Below, piece after piece: positions 6,663-14,677 of a stretch of DNA of 32,344 bases. The stretch comes from RGIG3102 sp964369915 (GTDB taxonomy: Bacteria > Bacillota > Clostridia > Oscillospirales > Ruminococcaceae). The translations under genes were made by a program, and so were the position numbers. Numbering within the stretch: position 1 is the first letter of the stretch; each line of letters begins with the position of its first letter. The stretch covers positions 1 to 32,344 of the forward strand of contig CAYJGG010000018.1 of the NCBI GenBank assembly GCA_964369915.1, read 5' to 3'. The notes under the pieces are model-generated. The model was not told where the DNA came from, did not search any database, and worked only from the letters and a program-made list of their open reading frames with translations.

Positions 6663-8615
6663 TTATATTATAGATAAAAATTCAAAAGTTATATCATTAT
6701 TATCATCTACAATTTTATATAAAACTGATTCGCCCTCTTTACTTTTTTCTAAATTATCACTAAACAATTCATTATAGCTATTTATAAAATCATCATCACT
6801 TCTTTCAATAAAAATAAATTCACAATTATTTTCAATTAAATAATCTTTAAATTCTTCTATCGAAAGTTCGTAGTCATAAGTTCCGTCTGCTTTGTTTGGC
6901 AATACCATCGTTCCACCGCCAAAGCTATATTCTAATTGAAGTGGTAATAAATCTGCTGAATATTGAAACCATCTATTGCCATTATCACCCTGGCTGATAA
7001 AATAAATTTTTCCGTTTTCATCTTCGCCTAAAACATCTATCATTTTTTCTGCATTTTCAACTAATTCTTCTCTTTCGTGTAAAAAACCATCGTGGTAATC
7101 AAGGTATGACATTCCTATTGGAACATATTGATTATAGCGGAATATAAACACTGCTAAAATTAATATTAAAGCTGTTGTTGGAAGAATAATAAATTTTTGT
7201 TTTGCTTTTAAAATAGATACACTTAAAAGCATTACACTTATTATAAACCACCCTATTAAATATGGATAAACATATCTTTCATATCCAACTAAACTCGTGT
7301 TTACATCTGATTTAAATATAAAAACATAGGTGAAACCTAAAAAGGTGTAGTATGCAAAAAAACCTAACACTGAAAGAATATTAAAAAATATACAGCTATT
7401 TCTAAATTCTTTATCATTTGTAGAAACACTCGCAATAATTAGTATTATAATTATAATCATCATAACTAAAAAGCAAGAGCCTATCATTGTCATATCAATA
7501 TTAAAAAAGGCTGAAACCATCATATTAAAAATATCGCTAAATTCTTGTGTTCTATCTATTCCAAAAAGCTGTTTTACACCTTCAATTAGCATTCCAGCCA
7601 TACTCATTTGCTCTTCTCCACCAATGTCACCGAATGGATCTGCACCTGTTATATTTTGTATATATTTTGACCAAGCTAAAAAGCCTAATATAATAACCGA
7701 AAAGTTTAATAGAATATGAGATATTTTCGCTTTAATTCCAGAAATATTAAAAAAAGTTATCTCTTTATTTAAAAATAATATATCAAAAGATATTATTCCC
7801 CAAGCAATTAAAGTAAAAGGAAGTGCTGTGTCTTTAATCATTAATAGCGCTGTTAATATTATTGGTATTGGCCATAATTTAGCCTTTTCGATTTTTAATA
7901 TATAATAAACGCTAATTGCAGCACAGAAAAACCATCCCATAGGAATATCAGCAATAGCGAGTCTGTAAATATCGCTTGGCTCTATTAGTGGTCTATAAAT
8001 AGTGAATATATATGAAGATAAATACGCTATTATTAATAACGGAACTGCTATAAATGATTTATTCTTTTTAAAAGGCGTTAATAATGCTATAAAAACGCTA
8101 ATGGCAACTATATTTATTCCAACAAATATTCTCCATTGAGAATATTCTCCAATAAATTCAAAGAAATAACCTAAAACAATAAGCCCTGCTTTTTGAGAAG
8201 CAACCCACGCCCAACCAATTTCTGCTGTTGCAGGAAGAGAATGATTTAATTTCATCATTTTTACAGCTGTTCCCCAAAAGCTAAATTCATCCCAAGAAGA
8301 CAGTAGCGGTTTTCTTATTCCAAAAAAGATTATCATCGCAACACTTATTATAATAAACGCATAAAAATAAACCGAAAATTTAGGTAGTTTTATCTTTTTT
8401 GTAATAATAAAAATTAAAATTATTATAGCTAAAATAAAATAAAGAATTGTTCCAATGAATAATATATTAAAAACACCAACTGCTAAAAGATATAGCATAG
8501 TAAACGCTACTGCCACTAAAGGGGCAATAGCATCTGGTATTTTACATTTAAAACTAAAGAATATAGCGAAAATTACTAACGCTGATAAACTTATTAGAGT
8601 GTATATAATATCCAT
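6663..8615 (-). CDS. Polytopic membrane protein, GT-C glycosyltransferase-like
   Basis: 650 residues from ATG at 8615 with GAGAG 8 bases upstream; a TTG 15 bases earlier is rejected because it would cover the ribosome site. About 12 or more hydrophobic helices. The first large loop has LLSSWDEFSFWGTAVKMM (about residues 105-122), an acidic pair after the first helices as in GT-C lipid-dependent glycosyltransferases (PMT/ArnT class). A soluble C-terminal domain (about 510-650) begins after the last helix. A likely role is transfer of a sugar from a lipid carrier on the outer face of the membrane; a polymerase-type role is also possible. It is first in an operon with the 200-residue membrane protein and has its own promoter at 8675-8703. 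Confidence 0.7.
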   Translation of the reverse strand: MDIIYTLISLSALVIFAIFFSFKCKIPDAIAPLVAVAFTMLYLLAVGVFNILFIGTILYFILAIIILIFIITKKIKLPKFSVYFYAFIIISVAMIIFFGIRKPLLSSWDEFSFWGTAVKMMKLNHSLPATAEIGWAWVASQKAGLIVLGYFFEFIGEYSQWRIFVGINIVAISVFIALLTPFKKNKSFIAVPLLIIAYLSSYIFTIYRPLIEPSDIYRLAIADIPMGWFFCAAISVYYILKIEKAKLWPIPIILTALLMIKDTALPFTLIAWGIISFDILFLNKEITFFNISGIKAKISHILLNFSVIILGFLAWSKYIQNITGADPFGDIGGEEQMSMAGMLIEGVKQLFGIDRTQEFSDIFNMMVSAFFNIDMTMIGSCFLVMMIIIIILIIASVSTNDKEFRNSCIFFNILSVLGFFAYYTFLGFTYVFIFKSDVNTSLVGYERYVYPYLIGWFIISVMLLSVSILKAKQKFIILPTTALILILAVFIFRYNQYVPIGMSYLDYHDGFLHEREELVENAEKMIDVLGEDENGKIYFISQGDNGNRWFQYSADLLPLQLEYSFGGGTMVLPNKADGTYDYELSIEEFKDYLIENNCEFIFIERSDDDFINSYNELFSDNLEKSKEGESVLYKIVDDNNDITFEFLSII

Positions 8616-8647
8616 TAAAAAAACTCTCAATCTATCTAATTTAATAA

Positions 8648-8680
8648 TATAATTTTATAAAGCATATTTATAAAATTATA
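8648..8680. promoter_or_regulatory. Perfect 14-base inverted repeat at the -10 region
   Basis: TATAATTTTATAAA (8648-8661), 5-base spacer GCATA, then TTTATAAAATTATA (8667-8680). The right arm contains the -10 box of the promoter for the gene at 8615. It could be an operator overlapping the start of transcription or a hairpin at the 5' end of the transcript. It consists of A and T only, so chance is harder to exclude than for a mixed sequence. Confidence 0.4.
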
Positions 8681-8703
8681 TCATAATCACTAATTAAAAT
8701 CAA
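8675..8703 (-). promoter_or_regulatory. Promoter of the GT-C-like operon
   Basis: Minus strand: -35 TTGATT (8698-8703), 17 bases, -10 TATAAT (8675-8680). The box pair is near consensus and about 60 bases upstream of ATG 8615. Confidence 0.7.
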
Positions 8704-8708
8704 TGAAA

Positions 8709-8747
8709 CAAGAAGAGAAAAGTTTGTGTTTTACTTTTCCCTTCTTG
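8709..8747 (-). terminator. Terminator-like hairpin after msrA
   Basis: Inverted repeat CAAGAAGAGAAAAGT / ACTTTTCCCTTCTTG with one mismatch and a loop of about 9 bases. It lies 14 bases after the msrA stop; the T-tract on the minus strand is short (TTGTTTC), so termination may be partial. Confidence 0.55.
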
Positions 8748-8761
8748 ATATAAAATTATAA

Positions 8762-9307
8762 TTAAATTTCGTCTTTATCTAAATCATACATCACACTTAA
8801 ATTAATATGACAATATCCATTTGGATTTTTTTCTAAATAATCTTGGTGGTATTCTTCTGCTAAATAAAAAACTTCGAGCGGTGTATTTTCAACAACTATT
8901 TTTTCACTATATTTATTTTTTAAATTAATTAAAACTTCATCAACTACGTTTTTATCTTCACTATTTTCATAGTAAATGCCTGAACGATATTGAGGACCTG
9001 TATCGCCACCTTGTTTATTCAAAGTGGTAGGATCTACAACTTTAAAAAATCTAACTAGCAATTCTTTTAAGCTAACTTCATTTTTATCATACACGACTCT
9101 GACTGTTTCTGCATGGCCAGTATCTTGTTTGCAAACTTCTTCATAGCTTGGATTTTCAGTTTTTCCATTTGCATAGCCTGAAGATGCATCATACACTCCT
9201 TTAATTCTTGCCATATACGCTTCAACTCCCCAAAAACATCCGCCTGCTAGATAAATCACGCTTAGATTTTTTTCTTTTATTAAATTTTGTAATTTTATTT
9301 CGTCCAT
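8762..9307 (-). CDS. msrA: Peptide methionine (S)-S-oxide reductase MsrA
   Basis: 181 residues, full length for MsrA. The signature GGCFWGVEAY carries the catalytic C24, and YASGYANG-type and GDTGPQYRSGIYY segments follow, with HAETVRV and the HQDYLEKNPNGYC end. It reduces methionine-S-sulfoxide in proteins in the cytoplasm, using thioredoxin. No MsrB domain is fused. ATG 9307 has GTGAGG about 9 bases upstream. It is a single-gene unit between two membrane glycosyltransferase-like genes on opposite strands; no functional link to them is evident. An extended -10 (TGG-TATTAT, minus strand, 9343-9350) is a possible promoter with no good -35. Confidence 0.97.
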   Translation of the reverse strand: MDEIKLQNLIKEKNLSVIYLAGGCFWGVEAYMARIKGVYDASSGYANGKTENPSYEEVCKQDTGHAETVRVVYDKNEVSLKELLVRFFKVVDPTTLNKQGGDTGPQYRSGIYYENSEDKNVVDEVLINLKNKYSEKIVVENTPLEVFYLAEEYHQDYLEKNPNGYCHINLSVMYDLDKDEI

Positions 9308-9409
9308 TTTTATAACCTCACTTATAAGTTATTTTATTTTTTATAATACCACACATTTATGTTTATTATTTGATAAATTTAATGCATTTATATAAAAAAT
9401 GTATTTTGC

Positions 9410-9438
9410 TTGAATTACTATAAGGAATAATATACAAT
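9410..9438 (+). promoter_or_regulatory. Promoter of the 500-residue membrane protein gene
   Basis: -35 TTGAAT (9410-9415), 17 bases, -10 TACAAT (9433-9438), 36 bases before ATG 9475, which has AAAGGAGC as ribosome site. Confidence 0.55.
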
Positions 9439-9474
9439 TAATATAGCTAATATTAATAAAAGGAGCTTTAATAA

Positions 9475-10977
9475 ATGCAAAAAAAAATCAATAATTATTT
9501 AACTAGTGCATTCTTATTATTTTATATATTCACCTATTTCATTATATTTTATAACTATTTTAAAAACACAACAATTATAGATAGTTATAGTTTTTTAACT
9601 GTGCTTTCTTTTATTTTAAATTTTGGATTATTATTTTTAATAAATTATATAATACAAAAAAATTATTCTTTTTTTGATAAAAGCTATAATAAAATTTTAT
9701 TAGTATTTTGTGTTATATATTTTATCATAATAGTTATTATTGGAATTCAATTGCGTTTTACTCCTGCTTTTGATATGTCTGCAATTTATAATAACGCTAT
9801 TGAGCTTGTCGAAAAATCAACTATTGCAACTATCGATTATCCAACTACTTCAAAAGATTATTTTTATTATTTCCCTAACAACTTAGGTGCTTGCTATTTT
9901 TTAGCCATATTTTTTAAATTTGCTAATATACTAGGAATTACCGACTATTTTTTAGTTGGAATTATTGTAAACTCAGCTTTAATCTCCCTTACAATTTATT
10001 TTTCAAGTAAAATATTAAGTATTATTTTTTCTACAAAAGAGGCTATTTTAGTTTTAGTGTTTTTTATTATAATGCCTGCTTTTCTTTTTGGTTCTGCCAC
10101 ATTCTACACAGATTTTTTATCTATATTTTTTCCTATTATAAGTTTTTATATTTATTTAAAATTTATTAATGCTAAAAATAATAAATCGAAAATTTTACTC
10201 GCTGTTTTATTTTCTATACTACTTTCAATAGGCACACTAATAAAATTCACTTCTATTATTATATTTATTGCTATAATAATTTTTAGCATTTTAAATAAAT
10301 CCGCTAAAAACACTTTTATAATCACAACTTTTGGAATAACTTTTTTAATTTTTATAACGTCTACCTTTTCACTTATAACTAGCACAAAATTAGATGAAGA
10401 TTTATCTTATAAGTACTCCACTCCTTACACTCACTGGATTATGATGGGGCTTAATGGCAATGGTAGATATAATCCTTCTGATTTTGATTTTACTCGCTCT
10501 TTTTCTAACATAGACGAGAGAAATGATGCTATAAATGATGAAATTTTAAGAAGAATTGATGATTTAGGAATATCTGGATTACTTAATTTATGGGAAAATA
10601 AAATGGAAGTGATTTTTTCTGATGGGACTTTAGGTGCATCCGATTTTTTAGATGATAATCCTGTAAACACAAGTGTTTTTCATAACTTTATTTTGTATCA
10701 AAGCCCGAATTTTAATATTTATAAAGCGTGGTGTGATGGAGCTTTCTTACTTATAATATTTTTAGGAATATTAAAATCATTAATTCTTTTATTTACTAAA
10801 GATTTTGATAATCCTATAATCATAGCACTTATAACAGCCACTGGTGCAATGCTATTTTTCTTTATGTGGGAAACTAGCAATAGATACATAACAAATTTTG
10901 TTCCAATTTTAATTTTAAGCGCAGTTTCAGTATTTAATATTAAATCAAACTTAATAAAAAAACGCCCTATAAAATAG
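9475..10977 (+). CDS. Polytopic membrane protein, GT-C/ArnT-like
   Basis: 500 residues, about 11-12 hydrophobic helices. The first long loop contains RFTPAFDMSAIYNNAIEL and, after it, YFYYFPNNLGACYFLAIF, a layout known from GT-C glycosyltransferases of the family 39/83 type (acidic residue in loop 1, aromatic/Pro-Asn motif before the next helix). A hydrophilic loop of about 100 residues lies at 300-405. It probably moves a sugar or other group from a polyprenyl carrier on the outer face of the membrane, but the donor is unknown. The last codons (R-P-I-K-stop) lie inside the terminator stem. Confidence 0.65.
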   Translation: MQKKINNYLTSAFLLFYIFTYFIIFYNYFKNTTIIDSYSFLTVLSFILNFGLLFLINYIIQKNYSFFDKSYNKILLVFCVIYFIIIVIIGIQLRFTPAFDMSAIYNNAIELVEKSTIATIDYPTTSKDYFYYFPNNLGACYFLAIFFKFANILGITDYFLVGIIVNSALISLTIYFSSKILSIIFSTKEAILVLVFFIIMPAFLFGSATFYTDFLSIFFPIISFYIYLKFINAKNNKSKILLAVLFSILLSIGTLIKFTSIIIFIAIIIFSILNKSAKNTFIITTFGITFLIFITSTFSLITSTKLDEDLSYKYSTPYTHWIMMGLNGNGRYNPSDFDFTRSFSNIDERNDAINDEILRRIDDLGISGLLNLWENKMEVIFSDGTLGASDFLDDNPVNTSVFHNFILYQSPNFNIYKAWCDGAFLLIIFLGILKSLILLFTKDFDNPIIIALITATGAMLFFFMWETSNRYITNFVPILILSAVSVFNIKSNLIKKRPIK

Positions 10978-10985
10978 GGCGTTTT
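10959..10985. terminator. Bidirectional terminator overlapping a coding end
   Basis: AAAACGCCCTA / TAGGGCGTTTT, perfect 11-base stem with a 5-base loop and T-runs in both directions. It ends the plus-strand membrane gene, whose TAG stop is in the right arm, and the minus-strand enolase gene, which stops 14 bases away. Confidence 0.92.
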
Positions 10986-10998
10986 AATTATTTGATTA

Positions 10999-12294
10999 TT
11001 ATTTTACATTGTAAAAACAATCTAAGCCTTGATATTCTGCAACATCGCCTAATTCATCTTCAATTCTTAGTAATTGGTTGTATTTTGCAATACGGTCTGT
11101 ACGGCTCATTGAACCAGTTTTAATTTGACCTGCATTTAAACCAACTGCGATATCTGAGATGATTGTATCTTCTGTTTCACCTGAACGGTGTGAGATAACA
11201 CAAGTGTAGCCAGCTTTTTTAGCCATTTCAATAGCATCAAAAGTTTCAGTTAAAGTACCGATTTGGTTAACTTTAATTAGAATTGAGTTACCAATTCCTT
11301 TTTCAATACCTTCTTTAAGGATTTTAGGATTTGTAACAAATAAGTCATCACCAACGATTTGGATTTTTTCGCCGATTCTATCTGTTAGAGCTTTCCAGCC
11401 GTCCCAGTCGCTTTCTCCAAGACCATCTTCAATAGAAACGATTGGATATTTTTCAATCCACTGTGCATACATATCAATCATTTCAGCAGTTGTTTTAGTG
11501 CCTTGTCCTGATTTTTTTAGATCGTAGTTGCCTGTTTCTCTATTATGGAATTCTGAAGCTGCAACGTCTAGTGCGATTGCAAGATCTTTTCCTGGAACAT
11601 ATCCAGCAGCTTTAATAGCTTCAACGATTAATGTTAATGGTTCTTCATTACCATCGTTACAGCTAGGAGCAAATCCGCCTTCATCACCAACGTTTGTGTT
11701 ATAGCCTTTTGATTTTAATACTTTTCTTAGTGCGTGGAATGTTTCAGAGCCCATTCTTAGAGCTTCTTTAATATCTTTTGCACCAACTGGCATAATCATA
11801 AATTCTTGGAAATCAACTGTTGAGTCTGCATGTGATCCACCATTGATAACGTTCATCATTGGAACTGGTAGAGTTTTTCCGTTAAATCCACCGAAGTATT
11901 TATATAGTGGCATTCCGTAAAAATCAGCCGCTGCACGAGCAGTTGCCATTGAAACACCTAGTAGAGCATTTGCACCTAATTTTGATTTAAAATCTGTTCC
12001 GTCTAGTTCTAGCATCGCTTTATCAACAGCGTTTTGATCTGTTGCATCCATTCCTAAAACTGCTTCTGAGATAATATCATTTACATTGTTAACCGCTGTT
12101 AAAACACCTTTTCCTAAATAACGAGTGTTATCACCATCTCTTAGTTCTAAAGCTTCTCTTTCACCTGTTGATGCACCTGATGGTACCATAGCACGTCCAA
12201 ACGCACCTGATTCTGTTGTAACTTCAACTTCGATTGTTGGGTTTCCACGAGAGTCAATTACCTCACGAGCATAAACATCAATAATATGTGGCAT
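10999..12294 (-). CDS. eno: Enolase
   Basis: 431 residues, full length. It has the mobile loop SGASTGEREA, the metal ligands in ALDVAASEF, SIEDGLGESDW and VGDDLFVTN, the catalytic lysine in ILIKVNQIGTLTE, and SHRSGETEDT near the end. It interconverts 2-phosphoglycerate and phosphoenolpyruvate in glycolysis. The start ATG 12294 is preceded by AAGGAGG. It stands alone and is not in a gap-pgk-tpi-gpm cluster. The coding sequence is visibly less AT-rich than its neighbours, as expected of a highly expressed gene, and two consensus promoters lie upstream. Confidence 0.99.
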   Translation of the reverse strand: MPHIIDVYAREVIDSRGNPTIEVEVTTESGAFGRAMVPSGASTGEREALELRDGDNTRYLGKGVLTAVNNVNDIISEAVLGMDATDQNAVDKAMLELDGTDFKSKLGANALLGVSMATARAAADFYGMPLYKYFGGFNGKTLPVPMMNVINGGSHADSTVDFQEFMIMPVGAKDIKEALRMGSETFHALRKVLKSKGYNTNVGDEGGFAPSCNDGNEEPLTLIVEAIKAAGYVPGKDLAIALDVAASEFHNRETGNYDLKKSGQGTKTTAEMIDMYAQWIEKYPIVSIEDGLGESDWDGWKALTDRIGEKIQIVGDDLFVTNPKILKEGIEKGIGNSILIKVNQIGTLTETFDAIEMAKKAGYTCVISHRSGETEDTIISDIAVGLNAGQIKTGSMSRTDRIAKYNQLLRIEDELGDVAEYQGLDCFYNVK

Positions 12295-12332
12295 ATAAAT
12301 AATCCTCCTTGTTTGTTAAATAATTCACATAC

Positions 12333-12361
12333 ATTATAACTTATTAAACTTAATATGTAAA
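12333..12361 (-). promoter_or_regulatory. Proximal eno promoter
   Basis: Minus strand: -35 TTTACA (12356-12361), 17 bases, -10 TATAAT (12333-12338). It is 39 bases upstream of the eno start codon. Confidence 0.75.
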
Positions 12362-12436
12362 GCAAAAAAATGAAACTCACATCTTTTTTTCATATTTTAG
12401 TTAAAAAGTATATAAAAGTATATATTTACTTATTTT

Positions 12437-12466
12437 ATTATACTATATATCAAAGTATTATGTAAA
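12437..12466 (-). promoter_or_regulatory. Distal eno promoter
   Basis: Minus strand: -35 TTTACA (12461-12466), 18 bases, -10 TATAAT (12437-12442). It uses the same hexamers as the proximal promoter, about 104 bases further upstream, and would give a leader of about 135 bases. Confidence 0.55.
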
Positions 12467-12499
12467 TAAAATTTATGTAAACAATTTAAATTAAAATAA

Positions 12500-12530
12500 A
12501 AAATGCTAAGATTTTATATCTTAGCATTTT
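12500..12530 (-). terminator. Terminator after the gene at 12537
   Basis: AAAATGCTAAGAT / ATCTTAGCATTTT, perfect 13-base stem with a 5-base loop, and T-rich DNA following on the minus strand. Confidence 0.85.
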
Positions 12531-12536
12531 TTACTT

Positions 12537-13124
12537 TTAATTATTAGATTTTGAAAGCCCTATTAATGCCCCTATGCTTCCAGAAATTATATCTCTAAAT
12601 AAAGAAAATGTTACTGTGTTGCTTGAATTCATTGCTATTAAACTACTAAAATTTCTTGCTATTAACATAACGATAAGACAAAAGACACAAGCTGTTGTTA
12701 AAACTATAATTTGTGCATTCACTCTAAAATTTTTAGGTAACACTGTCTCTTCGCTACCATCTACAATACCACTTTCTAAAATTATATTATTATCTATTAT
12801 TTCTGTATTATTATAAATCATTTTTGGTGTTTCTAAGGATTCATTTTGAGTAAATCCGATTTGGTTTGGTTTTTGAACTTTTTGAGTTTTCTTTTTTGCT
12901 GTCACAGTAAAATCACTACTCGACACCATACTCATTATATATCCAAAAATCGAAGTCATTGCTGTTCTAAAAACTATATCTATCTGCGCTAAATCTTCAA
13001 ACGCCATTTCAACAAACAAAGACAAAGCCGATTGAATTAGTAAAACAAAAAATATAACTATAAGACCTATAAATGCAATATTTTTACTGCTCATTCTTTC
13101 TAAAACTGATTTTTCTTCGTTCAT
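12537..13124 (-). CDS. Small membrane protein of unknown function
   Basis: 195 residues from ATG 13124 with AAAGGAGG 6-7 bases upstream; an earlier ATG (13184) lies in the terminator hairpin of the upstream gene and is rejected. One hydrophobic helix near the N-terminus (about 14-38), a possible second weak one (about 45-70), a polar linker rich in T, N and E, then a strong helix (about 130-152) and a C-terminal hydrophobic/glycine-rich stretch (about 172-190). I recognise no family. It follows the 109-residue coat-like protein after a hairpin and may belong to the same locus. Confidence 0.65.
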   Translation of the reverse strand: MNEEKSVLERMSSKNIAFIGLIVIFFVLLIQSALSLFVEMAFEDLAQIDIVFRTAMTSIFGYIMSMVSSSDFTVTAKKKTQKVQKPNQIGFTQNESLETPKMIYNNTEIIDNNIILESGIVDGSEETVLPKNFRVNAQIIVLTTACVFCLIVMLIARNFSSLIAMNSSNTVTFSLFRDIISGSIGALIGLSKSNN

Positions 13125-13160
13125 AATGTCCTCCTTTTTATAGTTTCGTTTAAAAATTAA

Positions 13161-13192
13161 AAAAGGCAGTGGATTTTCCTCCACCGCCCTTT
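13161..13192 (-). terminator. Terminator/attenuator between two genes
   Basis: Minus strand hairpin GGCGGTGGA / TCCACTGCC with one mismatch and a T-run after it, starting 5 bases after the stop of the 109-residue gene. The next gene starts only 36 bases beyond it, and no promoter is evident in between, so partial read-through is likely. Confidence 0.75.
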
Positions 13193-13196
13193 AATG

Positions 13197-13526
13197 CTAT
13201 ACTACTGGGTCTACAGCTTTTTCTGCAACCATTTGTGCAAGTTCAACTGTATCTTCCATTTTCATTCCAATTAGCATTTGGTTTTTTATAACATCTCTTA
13301 ACATTTTTTTAGCAGAGCTATTAACCTTCATTATATCTTCAAGGGATGCTGCACCCTCTGAAGTTTCAAGTGTTCCAAGTGCAAATTGAATTTTTTCAGC
13401 TTCAGCATTTAAGATGTGTGCAAGTGATAATTCTTCCATACCAATTGAAGAAAGAATAATATTAACAGCATCATCTCTATCGATATTAACAGTTGAGTTA
13501 ATATCTGGAATATTAGGCATTGACAT
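13197..13526 (-). CDS. Small coat/exosporium-like protein with complete two-part helical module
   Basis: 109 residues: MSMPNIPDIN start, then LSSIGMEELSLAHILNAEAE (about 25-44), a small-residue linker, and VNSSAKKMLRDVIKNQMLIG followed by MKMEDTVEL (about 67-95). From memory this pair of motifs is found at the N-terminus of clostridial and bacillar collagen-like and other spore-surface proteins; here it forms the whole protein. The first motif recurs in the protein at 14678 and the second at the C-terminus of the 983-residue protein at 15100, suggesting joint assembly. There is no signal peptide. ATG 13526 has AAAGGAGA upstream, directly after structured element copy B, which could act as its leader. 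Confidence 0.75.
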   Translation of the reverse strand: MSMPNIPDINSTVNIDRDDAVNIILSSIGMEELSLAHILNAEAEKIQFALGTLETSEGAASLEDIMKVNSSAKKMLRDVIKNQMLIGMKMEDTVELAQMVAEKAVDPVV

Positions 13527-13552
13527 AAGTAGAATCTCCTTTTATTTTTTTG

Positions 13553-13658
13553 TTAGCATTACACCAAAATCCGAACACGTTTAATAATATTCAAATCGGC
13601 TTTCTAGCTGCGTTTAATTATCTAATTTAAGCGGTTTTGATTATTTGAGTAAGGCTAA
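13553..13658 (-). repeat. Structured dispersed element, copy B
   Basis: Minus-strand RNA can form an outer stem UUAGCCUUACUC / GUGUAAUGCUAA (10 of 12 pairs), a 7-base bulge, then CAAAACCG / CGGAUUUUG with one bulged base. Inside are an extra AT-rich hairpin and the core that begins AGCCGATTT and ends TTATTAAACGTGTT, 25 of 28 bases identical to copy A at 647-714. The inner stem sequence differs entirely from that of copy A yet still pairs. It begins 35 bases after the stop of the coiled-coil gene and ends 26 bases before the start of the 109-residue gene. Confidence 0.5.
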
Positions 13659-13693
13659 TTACACTATATACTATGATTTTTAATAATATTATG

Positions 13694-14536
13694 TTACAAA
13701 TTATTTTCTATATTTTCTTTTAATTTACTAAATAAATTATTTAATGATTGAACATCTATTATGTCTTCATTAAAAAAATCAATTTCTTTATTTATAAAAT
13801 CATTTAAATAATTATATTCGTATTTTAGTTTTTTATTTAAAAGCGTGTAAGTGGCGTATAATAATTTTATTTTTTCGTTTTGTTCTTTTTCTTTTTTTAA
13901 AAACAAATCTCTTTTTTCAACTAATTTTTTTCTATAAGCAATCATTGCTGGCTTTTTGCCGTCCCAATCTATAGATAATCTATATTTTTGCTCCAATTCT
14001 TTTATAGTGCTTGCAAATTTCATAATTTCGTTTGTAAAATCTTGCTCTTGTAAAATTAATTCTTCGCTTTCACTTTTTGATTTTAAGTAAGATTTATATA
14101 ATATTTTGTATTCATTATATGTTTGTTTTAAATCTAAATTTTCAAAAATATTTTTTAAATTTATATCGCAACTATTTAAAAATTTAAATTCTAACTCTAA
14201 TAAATCAAAGTCTAAAGCAAAGTTTTCAAAATCTTTTACTTCACTTAGGAACGTTTGCCCTTTTAAAGCATTAAAATCATTTTTAATTTCATATAATTGA
14301 TTTTTAAATTTTTGCTTTTCTTCTTCTTTTTTTATAATATCATTTAGATTATTAAGTATAAGTAAATAGTCTTCTTTTTTACTATTACTATCACTTAAAT
14401 TAAATTGAATTTGTTTTGCTATTTTTTCTGTTTTTATATTTTCATTTAATTCTGATATTATATTTTCAAAAGGCGAATTTGTATTTAAAATTTTTTTACT
14501 TTGTTTATTATCAAAAACATTTGAAAACAAACCCAT
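13694..14536 (-). CDS. Coiled-coil protein of unknown function
   Basis: 280 residues from ATG 14536 (MGLFSNVFDNKQSKK), with AAAGGAGGG 6 bases upstream; the ATG 24 bases earlier overlaps that site. The protein is almost entirely helical and rich in K, E, N and L, with heptad-like leucines at about 40-110 and 130-270, and has no membrane helix, signal or cysteine cluster apart from one Cys. A single WDGKKPAM-type segment at about 200 is the only distinctive motif. I do not recognise the family. It is divergent from the Cys-rich coat-like gene at 14678 and has its own consensus promoter. Confidence 0.65.
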   Translation of the reverse strand: MGLFSNVFDNKQSKKILNTNSPFENIISELNENIKTEKIAKQIQFNLSDSNSKKEDYLLILNNLNDIIKKEEEKQKFKNQLYEIKNDFNALKGQTFLSEVKDFENFALDFDLLELEFKFLNSCDINLKNIFENLDLKQTYNEYKILYKSYLKSKSESEELILQEQDFTNEIMKFASTIKELEQKYRLSIDWDGKKPAMIAYRKKLVEKRDLFLKKEKEQNEKIKLLYATYTLLNKKLKYEYNYLNDFINKEIDFFNEDIIDVQSLNNLFSKLKENIENNL

Positions 14537-14551
14537 TATATCCCTCCTTTT

Positions 14552-14570
14552 ATATAACAAGATGTTATAT
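14552..14570. promoter_or_regulatory. Operator-like inverted repeat in a divergent promoter region
   Basis: ATATAAC-AAGAT-GTTATAT, perfect 7-base arms. It spans the expected transcription start of the coiled-coil gene, a position where a repressor would block initiation. Confidence 0.4.
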
Positions 14571-14571
14571 T

Positions 14572-14601
14572 ACTATATTCAAAGCTTTGTAATAGTGTCA
14601 A
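14572..14601 (-). promoter_or_regulatory. Promoter of the coiled-coil gene
   Basis: Minus strand: perfect -35 TTGACA (14596-14601), 18 bases, -10 TATAGT (14572-14577). On the plus strand the same region holds only weaker candidates for the gene at 14678, such as TGTCAA-17-TATTAT (14596-14624) and CATATTATA (14612-14620), which fits the CATANNNTA pattern of sporulation sigma-K -10 boxes but lacks a -35. Confidence 0.6.
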
Positions 14602-14677
14602 CTGTATAAAACATATTATATTATAGTAATGCAACTATTTTTGTGCATATTATTTTTTTACAATAAGGAGAACTATT

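Noticed and set aside
13125..13184. Longer N-terminus (20 residues) for the membrane protein at 12537
   Set aside because: It would be translated from the terminator hairpin and would cover the AAAGGAGG site used by ATG 13124.
14612..14620. Firm call of a sigma-K promoter
   Set aside because: Only the -10 pattern is present; the -35 element is not at the right distance and AT-rich DNA often gives CATANNNTA.
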